Source: Sipunculus nudus (taxonomy: Eukaryota > Annelida > Sipuncula > Golfingiida > Sipunculidae). From it: DNA of 64,000 bases. Both the position numbers and the translations under genes were made by a program. The stretch spans positions 54,697,250 through 54,761,249 of the forward strand of contig CM049318.1 in NCBI GenBank assembly GCA_026874595.1, read 5' to 3'. This document shows, piece after piece, positions 10,943 through 23,899 of the stretch (position 1 is its first letter; each line of letters opens with the position of its first letter). The notes below the pieces were generated by a model. That model was given only the letters and a program-made list of their open reading frames with translations. It did no database searches and was not told where the DNA came from.

Positions 10943-12960
10943 GGCATTTTTAGGCAAAAATAAATTCCTGTAAGCAATTCAAAATCATTTAATGAGAAAC
11001 TAGTCTTTTCTATATGGACGTCTTACACTGGTAACGTCATAATAGACATTACGCACGAAAAAGCACCCATATTAAGGTGACCAATAATCAAGAGCTACCG
11101 ACCGCCGTTCACAGTGAGGCTCGTTTGTATTCACCTCGTTTAAGCGCTTAATTGTTACGTCACAAAGTACGTCACAATATATCCCTGTAGGATAAACAAT
11201 GACCACTTGTTACTGATGCCATGAACCTTAGATACTTAGTATGTGAGAGACAAGCCATTCAGGACGTAAATGAATAATATTCATATCATACGCAGGTATG
11301 GAAGCAAAACGTACGCATTTTCCTCTTTCTGTAACTGGTGCATGTTTTATTTGGCAAGTATGATTTTTCTGGGGATAACCGCGAAAATCAGGTGGACAGA
11401 TGTAGTGTAATGGACCATAAAATACCTTTAAAGATTTGACAAGAGGATAAACGAGGTGACATTGAGGTTATAACATCAACCGACTTAACATGGCTTAAGT
11501 TATGAACAGTAATGATACACAAATCTCTATGGCCCACTCTGACTTTATGGTAGACAACTTTGGTGCAAACATTTTGGAACCTGCTGATTTGTCAAACATG
11601 TTTTATTGTATACATTTATATGTGATATGTGTGTATATTACTTCATGTTGGGTTATGGAAAAAAGTCAAAATACAGTCATTGAACTCATCTCCGACAACC
11701 AAGCGTTCATGCCTGTGGGTTTTGTCGATGTTTGCCGATCGTTATGGTGCCATTAGTAATTTACCAAATCTATTTTTTGCGTTAACATTATTTGGGCTTC
11801 ATTTGTGTATCATGTTTGTATCTTGAACCACGCGGGAAATATGATCAGTTTCCCATCATGCAGGAAAAATAAATTCCAATTTAACCGATAGAAGCTCTAA
11901 AACATAGATCTTTCCAACATAAAACAACTCTCAGTTTCAAGGCATAAACAAAAACGTCCATGCCTATGGGTTTTGTCGCTGCTTACCGAACAATCCAGAG
12001 TCATAAATCTTTTACTAAATCCATATTTTGCGTCAACATTATTTTGGTTTCATTTTACTGCAAAGATCCCGGAGGATTAGTTTTTTGGAGTGTCCTGAAA
12101 AACAAGAACATCTTCGTAGGAAGTTTATTTGTTAGGAATCTTTCGGAAACTTGTTTGCTATACTAATGATATCTGAAATGCTTGAAACATAGATTCCTGG
12201 CTTAAATTGGCTTACTATATAAGGAAATCCATTAAAAGTTTGTGAGAGCTCAGATTTGCTAACCATTAAAACAACAGGGTATGCTGCTCATTGATCAAGC
12301 TTCCGCCCGTAGGGAGGAGACGCTCATACGATTTGAGTTTATTTCTGTATTTATATTGTATCTATATTTGGTCGTTATGATTTGTGGATGATTTATATAT
12401 GGATACCCAGAGTGAAACTATGGATTAATATTTTTTTCTTTTATTATCCTTTAAATATTTCAACAGTTCTTGTTCGCACAGAACTTCCATTTGGCTGGGG
12501 TTTTTAAAGCTAATCTTTATTCCCAATATTCGCCACCAGTGATAAATTAACACCAGATATCTATTTTTGACCTTGAATTTATTTCCCAAGGTTAAACTCC
12601 ACGACCGATTTACCTTTTTACCATAAAAAGGCCGCGTGACCGGAGTTTCGATTTTGTGCATGCTTAACATATCATATACAAGGATTATTTCAAACTAGTC
12701 AAAGCATGGACCTTCATGTCCTCTGTTATATCTCTGCAAAAAGGACATTACAGTCCATTAGCCGAACATCCAGAACCAACAGCAACAGATTTTGTGGTAG
12801 GTCAAGGGTCTCAGCTGAAATGAGTGTGACCCCGTGTATCGGGTCCCTGAGCCACCGCAACATGCAATGTCTTAGCCAGCAGGAACAAGTATTACATTTT
12901 GGGGGCAAAATAAGTTAGGGCATCTCCTGTTTGACAGGTGTTGTGGCCCGAACGGGTAAG

Positions 12961-13432
12961 CCAACGGTTTCTGGGCAATATTTTGGCAAGTACCATTTTA
13001 TTTTTTTAAATGGAAAAACGCTATTTTTCGCATCAAATCAACATGCTTTACTGCTTTGATTAGGTTATTTAAATTATATGTATTGTACAAGTTACACACA
13101 TTAGTAACAAGGCTTTACCTGGTCGGTTGCTGAACAAATGCCGTCCCTAATTCCTATGAATTGACCTCTACCCGTAGTCAATGTAATCGATATGATCTTT
13201 TGAATTAATAAGAAATGCATATGGGGATCCATAATACGTCTGAAGTTTCATGATTTTTTTTTTAAATTCCATCGAAATCCGTTCATTGAATTTATGTACA
13301 AAGGAAAAACATGATTTCAGCCTCGCAATGCTAAATTAAAACTGTTGTTTAAGTCGCCCTTAAATGAAGAGCCCTCAATATATTTTAATTCCACGAGGTA
13401 GTATTGACAAGTGAGAGTTGAGACTTAATTAT
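12961..13432. other. Unassigned AT-rich sequence
   Basis: It lies between duplication copies A and C. No gene or repeat was recognised. Confidence 0.3.
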
Positions 13433-14045
13433 ATGTGGCCATGTTGTTCTGAGAGACACGGAGGACCACTGGGTCACGGCTAGCTGTGAAAACAGATACT
13501 ATAAATACTGTTTCAGACCTCATCACAAGACTTGGTCCTTTTACATCTTTAAGAGATGGACTCTGACAAGGCGGGTAGCTCCAAGAATAAATGAAACCTT
13601 ATTCCTTCAGTGGCTTTATCCTTAAAAACCAACCAAAAGGCTTTGAGTGTACTCCGCCATCTAAATAGTGCAGCTGCGCCGTAACACACGAACGTCTCCG
13701 TGTTACTTCTAGTAAGTCAATATTGCCGAGGTCCACATGAAAGTTTTAATTAGATAGATAAAATTTGTGATTTGTAAATTTACAATGTGATTTAAGCATC
13801 GTGCTAAGAATTATATTTACAATTTACATGTATATTGAATTGACATAGTCACGTTTACATTTCTGCAAGATTTCGATGTCTTGCTTTTACAGCCCGGTTA
13901 TTCCATTGTTTTAAAATTACATGGAAAGAAGGCCAGACTACAAAAATCACGGCCCCCGATCATCCGCCAACCCCGTTTACCGCCAATATTTTCTAAGCCC
14001 AAGGGTTGACTAAAAATCTAGGTTATACTTCATATATATATATAA

Positions 14046-14095
<50 letters not shown>

Positions 14096-15210
14096 TATAT
14101 ATACGGCGAGAGAGAGAGAGGGGGGGGGAGAGAAAGTTATAGTACGATTTCAGTTCCCATAACCTTCCGAGACAGATAATTAAAGAGGCACAAATCTTAC
14201 ATCAAACTAACACGTTTCAGATCATGGTTTAAGACCTAAAAAAATAATTAGAATGGCAGATATACATAAGGTCCAATCTTAACAAAAGGATACACCAGAG
14301 AGAGATAGAGGCGAAAATATAATGCCGATTAAAATATCTTGTGACAATTTATAATACCCCAAACCATATGTCCCAAGCTTAGAACAATGATTCTGGCAGA
14401 ACACTATTACGATAAATCTTACGACGGTACGACTTTTCCAATATTTTTATTGTAGAAGGTTAATTTTTATGTGTTTGTACACTTTCATTTTTCTACACGT
14501 TTGTTAAGAATACACTCTCGGTAAAAAGGTTTTTTTTCTAAAAGCCTAAGAGGTTCTTCAGTGAACTGATGAGGGAACTTCTTCTTGGAACCTGAGTGGG
14601 TTCTGCAATTGGACCATTACGTTTTCAAATATAAAACTATAAAAAGTTTCCTTGAGGAAACTCTTAAGCACAGCACACCAGCTTAACGATCAATTCTAAC
14701 AGCTAAGTTAAAAAAAGTTAAGACAACGCAAATGGCTTTTATTTTAGTTATTTTTCTTGATGTTTCTCAAATAGGCGAACTTTTTAGAGAGTTGGATAGA
14801 ATATTCAAATAAACCGGAAACTAAGACGTAAATGCAGGCAACTTTTATTTATGGGTTTCAATTAAATTGCCAACATATTATGTTTTGGCAGGGGAATGCG
14901 CTTCTTTTCAAAACTTTATGACATTTTCTTGCCTCATTATTGACTCGACAACGTCCTCCGTGTTGGTGTTCAGACCAAGAGGCTTCACATTTCATACTTA
15001 GTTGTATGATCATGTGTTTGACAACATCCCAGAGACTTCTTTCAGGAGCCGTATGTTCCAATTCTAACGACAGCATTTCTAACCATAGAGCCTCCAGACA
15101 TAAATCAACTCTCAGTTTTCAAGACAGAAATAAAAAAAATGCAATGCCTGTGGGTTTTGTCGCTGCTTGCCGAACGCTGACCCTTCATAAATCTTTTACA
15201 TAATCTAAGT
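13433..15210 (+). repeat. Segmental duplication, fragmentary copy C
   Basis: Two stretches resemble copies A and B. One is 13433-13720 (GGGTCACG, TATAAATACTGTT, AAGAATAAATGAA, CCATCTAAATAG), which parallels 10130-10345. The other is 14960-15210 (AACTCTCAGTTTTCAAGA, TGCCTGTGGGTTTTGTCGCT, CATAAATCTTTTAC), which parallels 11925-12020 and 22030-22140. The sequence between them (13721-14959) is not recognisably shared and includes a (TA)n array and a GA/poly-G run near 14108-14132. Confidence 0.6.
14032..14090. repeat. (TA)n microsatellite with AAATATA variants
   Basis: About 59 bp of alternating A and T with two interruptions, followed by TATATACGGC and a GA-rich run. Confidence 0.95.
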
Positions 15211-15388
15211 TTATAGATTTGCAGTTCCTTTGAGTCATTTGATTCCGTAGGTTCCTAAGGATATTTTTTATGAGATTCTATAAAATACTATGTTTGGAAT
15301 ACCTTTTCTTGCTAATCATGGAGTCAGTTTGCAAGAATCTGTGACATATCCAAACTTTACAAGCTTAAAATTTGGTTCAAAGAAGATA

Positions 15389-15393
<5 letters not shown>

Positions 15394-15428
<35 letters not shown>
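15394..15428. repeat. (AT)n microsatellite
   Basis: Uninterrupted AT dinucleotides, about 17 units. Confidence 0.95.
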
Positions 15429-15431
<3 letters not shown>

Positions 15432-15884
15432 TCGATCCGGTATTCCTGACTGTAGCATTCTTTCCCTTCGGAGACACCTAAAAACCGGCAGGATGATATT
15501 TGCTGTAAAGGTTAACACTCCTGTCACGGTTCAACAACTCAATTCAAGGTCAACTCCAGTACAAACCAGCCACATATGCCTATCAATACCTTTATTGTAT
15601 TATGATGAAACAGCCGTAACAATGGAACAAAATCAGTTGAATTACAGTTTGTTTATGGGGATCAAATTACCTCAAAATATAATGGTTTATTTTACCTTTA
15701 CTAGCCCTCCAGAAAAACACAGGCATTGTTCCCCGCATATATACGCATATGTTAGATTCGTTTAGGATGTCGTATTGTTATATAGGTTTTAGATAACAAT
15801 TTCATATCATCACGGAACGACTCAATAATAAGATAACATATGTTGAGCCAAACAGATGAAGACGTTACATACCAAATTAAAGTT

Positions 15885-16050
15885 TTATCGAAATTTTATT
15901 TCTTCAAAGAAATATCCGAGCGGCTATTGGATCAGAATCGGTTAATTACTATTGAAAACCTAAATCATATTTTTATGCGAGGGAGAGGGTGCCCGAGAAA
16001 CAAATCTATTTATGGCCCTAAAAATTATGAATCGGGAAACCCGTAACCTA
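15885..16050 (+). repeat. Direct repeat, unit 1 of 2
   Basis: AAAGAAATATCC-AG-GGCTAT and the following CAGA-TCGGT and GAAAA-C-T landmarks recur at 16450-16620, about 565 bp downstream. Both units end in a G-rich GGGAG(A)GGGT-G stretch. Confidence 0.6.
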
Positions 16051-16449
16051 TGCACTATCTGAGTGACATTTTTACTCAAATTAACGATATAAGGTTCTAA
16101 TGTTTTTCACACGGTAGATCATATTTTTGCTAAAAATCAGAAAATCTTTGTTTTACCGGCAAATGAATATTTAAGAATACCGTCCTAAATCCATCTGCAC
16201 TAGTTGAAATTTATCACACATTATGCAGTTGACGAGTCTGACATCCAAAGTGTCCATTTAAAAAGGAAAAAAAAAAAGAAAATTTCTGTGGCATTTATTT
16301 TATATCGGTGCAGGCTGGTGAGCCTTGCATACTTATTTATAACAGGTTTTCCATAAAAAAATCATATTATCAAATAACTACCGAAATAACATACTAATGT
16401 GCAAAACCGATAAAAACACATGATAACAAAGACTTTTTTATGACAATTT

Positions 16450-16620
16450 TTATTATTTAATTTTCTTGAAAGAAATATCCTAGAGGCTATGTAATCAGAT
16501 TCGGTAAATTTCGACTGAAAATCTTTTATTTTTTGTTTGCGGGAGGGGGTTGTAATTGATGGGTGTTGCCTGAAAACCCTTTCGTACCTAAATAAATGTA
16601 TATAAGCTACCAAAATCATT
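16450..16620 (+). repeat. Direct repeat, unit 2 of 2
   Basis: This is the diverged partner of 15885-16050. Confidence 0.6.
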
Positions 16621-17271
16621 CAAATTTTTTTTTATTTTAAATGGTATTAGGTCCATTATTTTGGAATGTAAATATTTCATTTATACAGAATTTTAGGGTT
16701 GTAGGAAAACAGGTAAAACAGTTAAATAGTCTGTAAATGGGGTCATATTGAAATGACTAGGGCTTGATAATAATAATCTTCTACACGGGCGGGTAATTAA
16801 CAAGGCCCTTCACTCATAAACCAGATTGAATGATGAAATCATTACCTTATTTATCCTCGCAAATGGAACATTTTAGAGTATAATATGACATTTGCTTATG
16901 TGACTGCGTCTATAGCTTAATATGTTACAGAGTACATGTTAAATAAATTGGCGACGAGGCATTATATGGGTCTGTGCGTTGGTTTGAGATATTGCCCTGG
17001 GGGCTCAGACAGGGTCTACTTTGTTGATGGGGCGAGTTAGCGTCTCTCCCCCTGTCGTGCCTGATATGAAACTCATCGATCAGTCTGAAAAAAAAACGTG
17101 CTGCGGACACGAATGTCAAACCGAGTCTGTCTGACGGTTCTGCTGAAATAGCTTCTATAGCTTTCATCGCATCGTTCTCCCATTTATCACGGTGTCACGC
17201 CCTGTAAGCCGATTATCACATACATGTTGGCAGTCTCCATTGTGATGTTAATCATTATATCATGACTCTGT

Positions 17272-17273
<2 letters not shown>

Positions 17274-17339
<66 letters not shown>
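17274..17339. repeat. (TA)n microsatellite
   Basis: About 33 uninterrupted TA units. Confidence 0.97.
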
Positions 17340-17341
<2 letters not shown>

Positions 17342-17873
17342 TTTTCCAAAGCAAATGATACCTACTTTGGGTCTTGGAAGGAAACCTAACTGAAGTTGCA
17401 CGTTCACTTTAATTCAACCTATATTTCAAAGGTACTGGCCATGACCTGTAGGCAGGCTCCATTTTCATGAGACTTTGGATAACAATGCAATTTGATATTG
17501 TCAAATGTAAATAAAAAAACAAGAGTTTGAATGTTAAAGAGGCAAGGCATATCATTTGCATTTGATTTATCATACTATTTGTATCTTAAATATCTGTGCT
17601 TAATTTGGTTCCGTAGTACAGTACACTATATTTGATATCAGTCATTATCAACAAGTTTCTTTACAGTACACATACTTCTGCAGGTACTTATCTATATGGA
17701 AAGAGATCTATCTCGGGGACGATTTTCTTAAATTGTCTCGTGACATCTCAGAAACTGAAGAATGAATCATGCATCCAAAACAAGTGATGAATACTTAACC
17801 AATTCTTTTGTTTATATGTATTTATATGTATAGATGTATATATTATGTGTTACTCTTATTAAAAAAAACAAGC
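17340..17873. other. Unassigned AT-rich sequence
   Basis: No gene or repeat was recognised between the (TA)n array and the fold-back element. Confidence 0.3.
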
Positions 17874-18392
17874 AATTTCATCTCCACTTTGTTCCTGCTT
17901 CATCGACCTCTTTAGAGTGTCTATTGTGTCGTAGCCATGTATCCCTTGCAAGGAAAGCGGATGCAGCCTAGCGAGGAGTGAACAGAGCCAAGGTTATTAC
18001 ATTCCGTTTTGACTGACAGATTTGCCCGACTCCCCTCTTGGTGCGTTTACAAAGCTCTGTATCAGCGAGGTGTTGGGCCTCTCTGTCTGAGCCTGTGGTC
18101 CATGACAAGCGGGTCGCTGGGCCGGTGAGCTTTCAGTCAAAACGAAATGTAACAACATAGAAGCTGTGCACTCCCCGCTGGGCTGTATCCGTTTTCCTAG
18201 CAACGGATACATTTCTTCCATAAAATAGTCTCAATGCCATAAGAAATCATAGTCCAGAACTGGACTCTTCGGGGCCTATTTATTATCTTATAATCTATAT
18301 ATATATATAAAGAATATCAGATTATAAATAGGCCCCGAATAGTACAGTTCTAGACTAAAGAGATCGATGAAGCGGGAACACAGTGGAACCTG
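17874..18392. mobile_element. Fold-back element (long inverted repeat)
   Basis: The left arm (about 17874-18022) contains TTGTTCCTGCTTCATCGA and CGTTTTGACTGA. The right arm (about 18130-18392) carries the same landmarks in reverse complement. The spacer is about 107 bp. The right arm is itself split by a nested 106-bp hairpin (18251-18356). Copy A at 8411-8560 has only one arm. No transposase was seen. Confidence 0.72.
18251..18356. mobile_element. 106-bp hairpin MITE nested in the fold-back arm
   Basis: Arms of about 38-45 bp start AGTCCAGAACTGGACT and AGTCTAGAACTGTACT (read from each end inward). Both continue into CGGGGCCTATTTAT, with a short (TA)n at the tip of the loop. Confidence 0.75.
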
Positions 18393-18928
18393 TTATTTTA
18401 TTTGAGTTATTGTATCTATATACTCATTGGCCAGCAGTTATCTTGCACCCGCATCCCCACATCCCCAGCGGCAGCCCCTTCTCGTAAATCCTGGATTCGC
18501 CCCTGGGGGTATGCTGCACATTAACTTGGAATTGATCTTTCCTTTAGGAAAATTTGAAAATGGTTTCATTTTTCTACATGCCGGTAGATATCCTTTACTG
18601 GTGATTAAAGAACAAGAGCATACCGACCAAGATCATCGTATGATGTTTGCAAAAGCAAAGAGTGTTATGTTGGAGTTGTATGTGGTCATGAGGATAACGG
18701 CATATCTGCAACATTTTACAGTAAGTTTTAAAAATCTAACTTTAAGCAATTCATTTGTACAAAAAACCTGACCGGCTTTGGTAAAACTCTCTTTAATTTT
18801 TCTTCATAAAAAGGCTGCTTTTACATATATACACTTATACATGTGATTCAAATAGAGGTATTTAAGACAAAAGTTTAGTTATTCCAACTCTATTCCGTTG
18901 GATTTTGGGCCTGGATACTTTGACACAA

Positions 18929-19124
18929 CAAGGGCGAATCCAGGATTTAGCAAAAGGAGGGGTCCAACCTAGGAGGACTAATGACAAAACCTAAAAAAAA
19001 GGTTCCCGGGCCAGGAAAAGGGGGAAGGGGGGGGGTGTCGAGACCGTACATATTGGCCTGAAACCCATGCATTGGCTGAAAAAAAGGGGGTCTGGACCCC
19101 AGGACCCCTTCCCTAGATCCGCTT
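18929..19124. mobile_element. 196-bp insertion in duplication copy B
   Basis: Copy A reads straight through this point (near 8740), whereas B carries extra sequence beginning AAGGGCGAATCCAGGATTTAG and ending CCCTAGATCCGCTTCTGA. The two ends are loosely inverted (GGCGAATCCAGG and CCCTAGATCCGC). G and C runs dominate the interior. It is probably a small non-autonomous element. Confidence 0.55.
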
Positions 19125-22100
19125 CTGAAGAGAGACGTGAACTGTACCAGGCAGCATATATTCCTGGCACAAAATATTTTTTGCAGTCTATCAACCTGTG
19201 TTATAATGTCTTTAGTGTGAACAATAAACAAGCACTAAAACAGGTTTTCCCGATCCAGTCACTACACACATTATTTTGGTGTTCAATGGTAACAGTTGTT
19301 TACTGATAATATAATTTTTCTTGAAAGATTAATACAATTTTTTCATATTAAAGACTGCAGTGAAATGGTTCTCTGTTGTTATATGAGTTTAGAAATACCA
19401 CAACATGTTCCAAAGCGTAACCATAATAACCCTTGATCTCTGACTTTAAAGCTTTCATAGATTACATTGAATTAAAGTCGCAGGGACACGAAGAGTCAGA
19501 AATCATTTGTTTTTCTATAAACACTTAAGTTTTCAGTTTAATAACAATACTATTGTATCTAACAAAACAGATACCTTCGATCGTTTCCGGGATGTTACTA
19601 GAGAACCCGGTCAATATTGCTTTCCAAAATTTAGAGCTCTGGTATAGGGTGACATATGCACTTGTGCCCCATCATTTTGGTGACCTTTGACCTTTCGTCT
19701 TTGCATACATTTAACCGTGCATCACCTGTCCTTCTGGTATCGATCAACTGACATTGATCAGTCTTCTCGGTATTTTTTTTCTTGGCTGATTCACTGAAAT
19801 TGGCACATTTTTGCCTTTGCACAGGCTTGCTATCTATTCACTCGACATCGCTTGACAACTATATTTTAAGCATTCACGTGTTTTCATTGCTAATTGTCAT
19901 CTGAACATTGCGTTTTCTAGTGCTATTTCATCTTTGTCATTTCCATAATTATATGTCAGGAGAGGACATGTTTGCAAAACGGAGCCTTACTCTAAATAAC
20001 GATGTAAATAGTAGGGCTTAATTGAAAAAAAGATTTAAGATTTGTGAGGGATAGTTTCATATATTGTTCTGATATTTGGTATTCTCTCAGATCTTGTACA
20101 GTATTTCCCATTGCACAAAGGTGTTTCTCTTTTTTTAACCTCACAGAACGGCTAAATGAGTCCTCTCCTCAAATTTGGCATACTAAAAGGTCTTTGGTAA
20201 TATATGAAACTGAAAAAGACTGTGCATAAGAAGAGTAATTATTATCATTCAAATTTCTCAGGAATGCATGCATGTTTGAGGTAGGAAATGTGTGATGCTT
20301 AAACCATAAATATTTTTAATTATTCAGATATCTCAAGAATATATAGCTTCATGCATCATCCTGAAATTTGTAATGCCGTCTATTGAAAACTGAAGATCCT
20401 GTTCGAATATTGTTGCGGCACACAGTATGTACATCGATACACTTTAAACAGATCTCGCACCTGTTGACAGTCTTTTCCTCCAAATATTGAAAAAGTGAGA
20501 GTTACTTTATTTTAATGACCGTGTTGAGATTTTCTTCTGGGAGACTAAAAAAAACCTGCTGGGTCACGTCGTGCTAGCAACATGAGTCTATAGATACTGT
20601 GTTGGACATCATCACATATCATAGCCAGACTCCCTCCCTCTGCGCCCTGAAGACACTGAAGGATGGGCTCTGTTCAGACAGAACACGACTAAATCTGCCG
20701 CTATATAACCCTTAGTGGGCCAGTGGATTTGTCCTTGGAGCACGACGCTCCAGCCTGTTTTCGGTCATCTAAATGAACGGTTGCACTATAGCCTAAGTAC
20801 CTTTCATTAGCCGTATTCAATTGGGCGTTTCGTGAAGCACGGTCAGCCCGTGAAGCACATTTTGTATACGATTGGCAAGGAAACCTCTCCGTAAAGTACT
20901 GTTCTTCACGAATTTTATTATGTGATATGTTGCGTGAAAGAATCACGTGACCCAGACCAGGCCTCCCAATAGGTCACTATGCAATAGTGTTCAAGAATCC
21001 ATTTTTATTTTTAACCGTCTAAACATGGCTTATGAACATTAATGATACACTAACCTCTATGGCCTACCATGAGATTAATCAAGTTTGTGGTAGACAACTT
21101 TGGTGCAAAATTTTGGAACCCAACGATACGTCACAAACTACGTCCCATCAAATCCCCGAAAGATAAACGATGGCCATTTGTTACTGATGCCATGAACCAC
21201 AGATATATAAGAGTCAAGCCATCCAGGTTGTAAAGGGATTTATATTTATATTAATCATACGCAGGTATGGAACCAAAACGTACGCATTTTCCTCTTACTG
21301 TCATTGGTGCATGTTTTATTCGGCGAGCTTATGTACCCGGAGATAATCGCGAAAAATAGGTGGAAAGGGGTAGTTGAACGGGACTATGAAATCAAAAATA
21401 CTTTTGAAGATAGGATTTGACAAGAGGTGCCATTTGGGCGAGAACGTAATTGAACAAAACATGGCAAATGAATTTTAATGATCACAAACCAGTTATCCCT
21501 ATGACCTAGACGGAGGATAATATAATTTGTGGTAGACCACTCTCGTGCGAACATTTTGGAACCTGCTGATTTGTCAAACATGTGTTTATTGTACACGTTT
21601 ATATATGATTTGTGTGTATGTTATTTCATGTTGGGTTAAGGAAAATAGACTGTCATTGAATTTATCTCCGACAACAAGGCTGACATGTTTCTACCTGTTA
21701 GTTTTTTTGCTATTTCTCAAAATCGAAATTTTTTTCTATTGAGCAAAGATGATTGGAATGAAGTGGAGTTAATATGCATTAAAACATGCTAACAGACATG
21801 TCACGATTTGGTGGAGGAATGCCCTCTTTGAGGGCTTATTCATAATTTTTTTGGCTTCATCGTCTGAAAAAAATCTCCTGTGATGACCGAAAAGGCATCG
21901 GTTTGCTAACTCATTTGTTTTATAACATGTTTGTATCTAAAACCACGCGGGAGATATGGTACATTTCCCATCAAATAGGTACAATATATTCCAATTTTAC
22001 CTATTACATCTCTAAGCATAGATCCTTCCAACATAAAACAACTCTCAGTTTCCAAGAGAGAAAAAAAACAAAAAAGTTCATGCCTATTGGATTTTGTCGC

Positions 22101-23400
22101 TGCTTGCCGAGCACTCCAGAGCCATAAATCTTTTACCTAATCTATATTTTGCGTTAACATTATTTTGGTTTCATTTAACTGCCAAGATCCCGGAGGGTCA
22201 GCTTTTTTGGTGTCTACCGAAAAAAAGAAAATCTTCGGAAGAAGATTCGAAAAACTTGTTTGCTGTACTAATGATATTTGAAATGTTTGAAACTTAGATT
22301 CCTGGCTTAAAACCAGGGTATGCTGCTCATTAATTAGTAGGGAGGGGACGCTCATAGGGTTTGATTTTATTTCGATATTTATGTTTAATCGGCAGGATTT
22401 GTGGTTGATAATTTTGCTTACCCGAGCGAAAACTGTGTTTATATATTTTTAAATTTCTTTCTACTTGTCCTTGTTCGCGCAGGTCTTCTATATGGCTGGT
22501 ATTAAAAAACTAATCCTTATTCCAAATATTTGCTATATATAACAGATTTACACCAGATATCTATTTTTGACCTTGTCTTTATTTCCAAGATCGAACACTT
22601 TACGGCCGATCATCTATTATCGGTTGGGTCTGTCCTTGTTTGCGCACGCTCTCCGATATGGCTTGATCTCCCGAAACAGATTCTAAGCTAGAGTAATGGT
22701 CATAGGAAACAGATTTACCAATGATATATGTTTTGGACCTTAATTTCAAAATAGGTGATGTGGAGCGGTATCATAGTTTGTAACTGGTCTTTCTTTTCAG
22801 ACCATTTGAGCTTCATTCTTTTATGCTAGAACGGGTGTCGCATGTTTAAAATTGGGTTGAACACAAAATGCATTATAACGCTCTTATTACAATCCTTTAC
22901 TCTGTGCGGACCGTGACAACAATGCTATGTAAAGCAGTGGTTACACGAAATTATGTCTGGGAGGACTGCAGTATAACCGCTGAGTGAGGAGCGTATGATG
23001 ACTAATGCGAGGCACTCTCGTAGCTTAGATAGTAGCGTTAAATAGTTTTATGGGAAAGACGGGTCTAGATCACCCAGAGAAAACTACCAACTTTGGACGG
23101 ATCTACAACCCAATTAATCTTCAATGGAATGTTAATTATTCAAACTCCTCAGTAATGCTTTATCGTATGTGTGTGACTAAACCCAGTCCACGTGTTTGTC
23201 TACCATAATAAGGCCGCGTTACCGGAGTTTCAAGTTTGCGCATGCTCCACATATCATAAACAAGGAGTATTTCAAACTAGTCCATGCATGGACCTTCACG
23301 TCCTCTGCCATATCTCTACTGGAGGGACAGTACGGTCCATCAGCCCAATGATAATTCAATGCAGAACCTATCGCAACAGATAAAAATGATGGATACGACA

Positions 23401-23899
23401 CGACATAATTCAGGACGTATATAGACCTTTAAGTGCTGTTGTCCACCTACAGATAAAAAAAAGCAAACAGAGAGACGGGTAGAGAGACACGAGAAAAAAA
23501 CATGCGTCGGGGACAGCATAATCCCGATAGCGCTTTTATTGCACGTGGATTAATACATTGTCACTTGCTGACAGTTTTATTTATTGATATTGATTAACGA
23601 AAGACCGCTTTGTCTTTTAGAGTATCTGCATCTAACATAAAATTCAGACTAATGCGTTCAGGCTTTGACAAATCTAAAACCTTTATTTAACAGCTGGATT
23701 TATTTAATGCACCGCATCCTCGGGACTGACACGGTACCTCGCTTATTGTCAACCTCGCAAGCAGAGCCTGAGTTTGAACAAAGGTATAGACTTTAAAAGG
23801 TCATTAAATCCTGCTGAACTGAAAAAAGGATTGTCGCTGATAATGCCAAAGTCTGTTATTGCAGGTGAATATAAACAAAATGCAGAATAGATTGTTATA
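23401..23899. other. Unassigned sequence
   Basis: Nothing recognisable apart from a short GAGAGAC-rich stretch near 23470. Confidence 0.3.

Larger units (their letters stand above)
8411..12960 (+). repeat. Segmental duplication, copy A
   Basis: The copy is collinear with 17874-23400. Matching landmarks include ACAAAGCTCTGTATCAG (8590 and 18050), CAATATTGCTTTCCAAAATT (9224 and 19610), ATACGCAGGTATGGAA (11290 and 21257), GGTATGCTGCTCATT (12278 and 22316) and the CGGAGTTTC...ACATATCATA segment (12640 and 23224). Offsets vary from about 9.5 to 10.6 kb, so each copy has private insertions and deletions. No open frame is preserved between copies, so I see no gene in it. Within the copy, ATGCC-GTGGGTTTTGTCG recurs at 11708 and 11958. 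Confidence 0.8.
15429..17273. other. Unassigned region with one internal duplication
   Basis: No gene was recognised. It includes the pair of direct repeats at 15885-16050 and 16450-16620. The small open frames here show no protein family features. Confidence 0.35.
17874..23400 (+). repeat. Segmental duplication, copy B
   Basis: This is the collinear partner of 8411-12960. Private to B are the right arm of the fold-back element with the sequence to about 18850, and a 196-bp insert at 18929-19124. Some parts of A (for example 10500-10880) have no obvious match in B. No shared coding frame was found. Confidence 0.8.

Noticed and set aside
15493-15765. 90-codon plus-strand open frame
   Set aside because: No family features; the surrounding region is duplicated non-coding sequence.
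18427-18771. 114-codon plus-strand open frame
   Set aside because: It begins in sequence resembling the ends of small dispersed elements (ATTCGCCCCTGG) and is not kept in duplication copy A.
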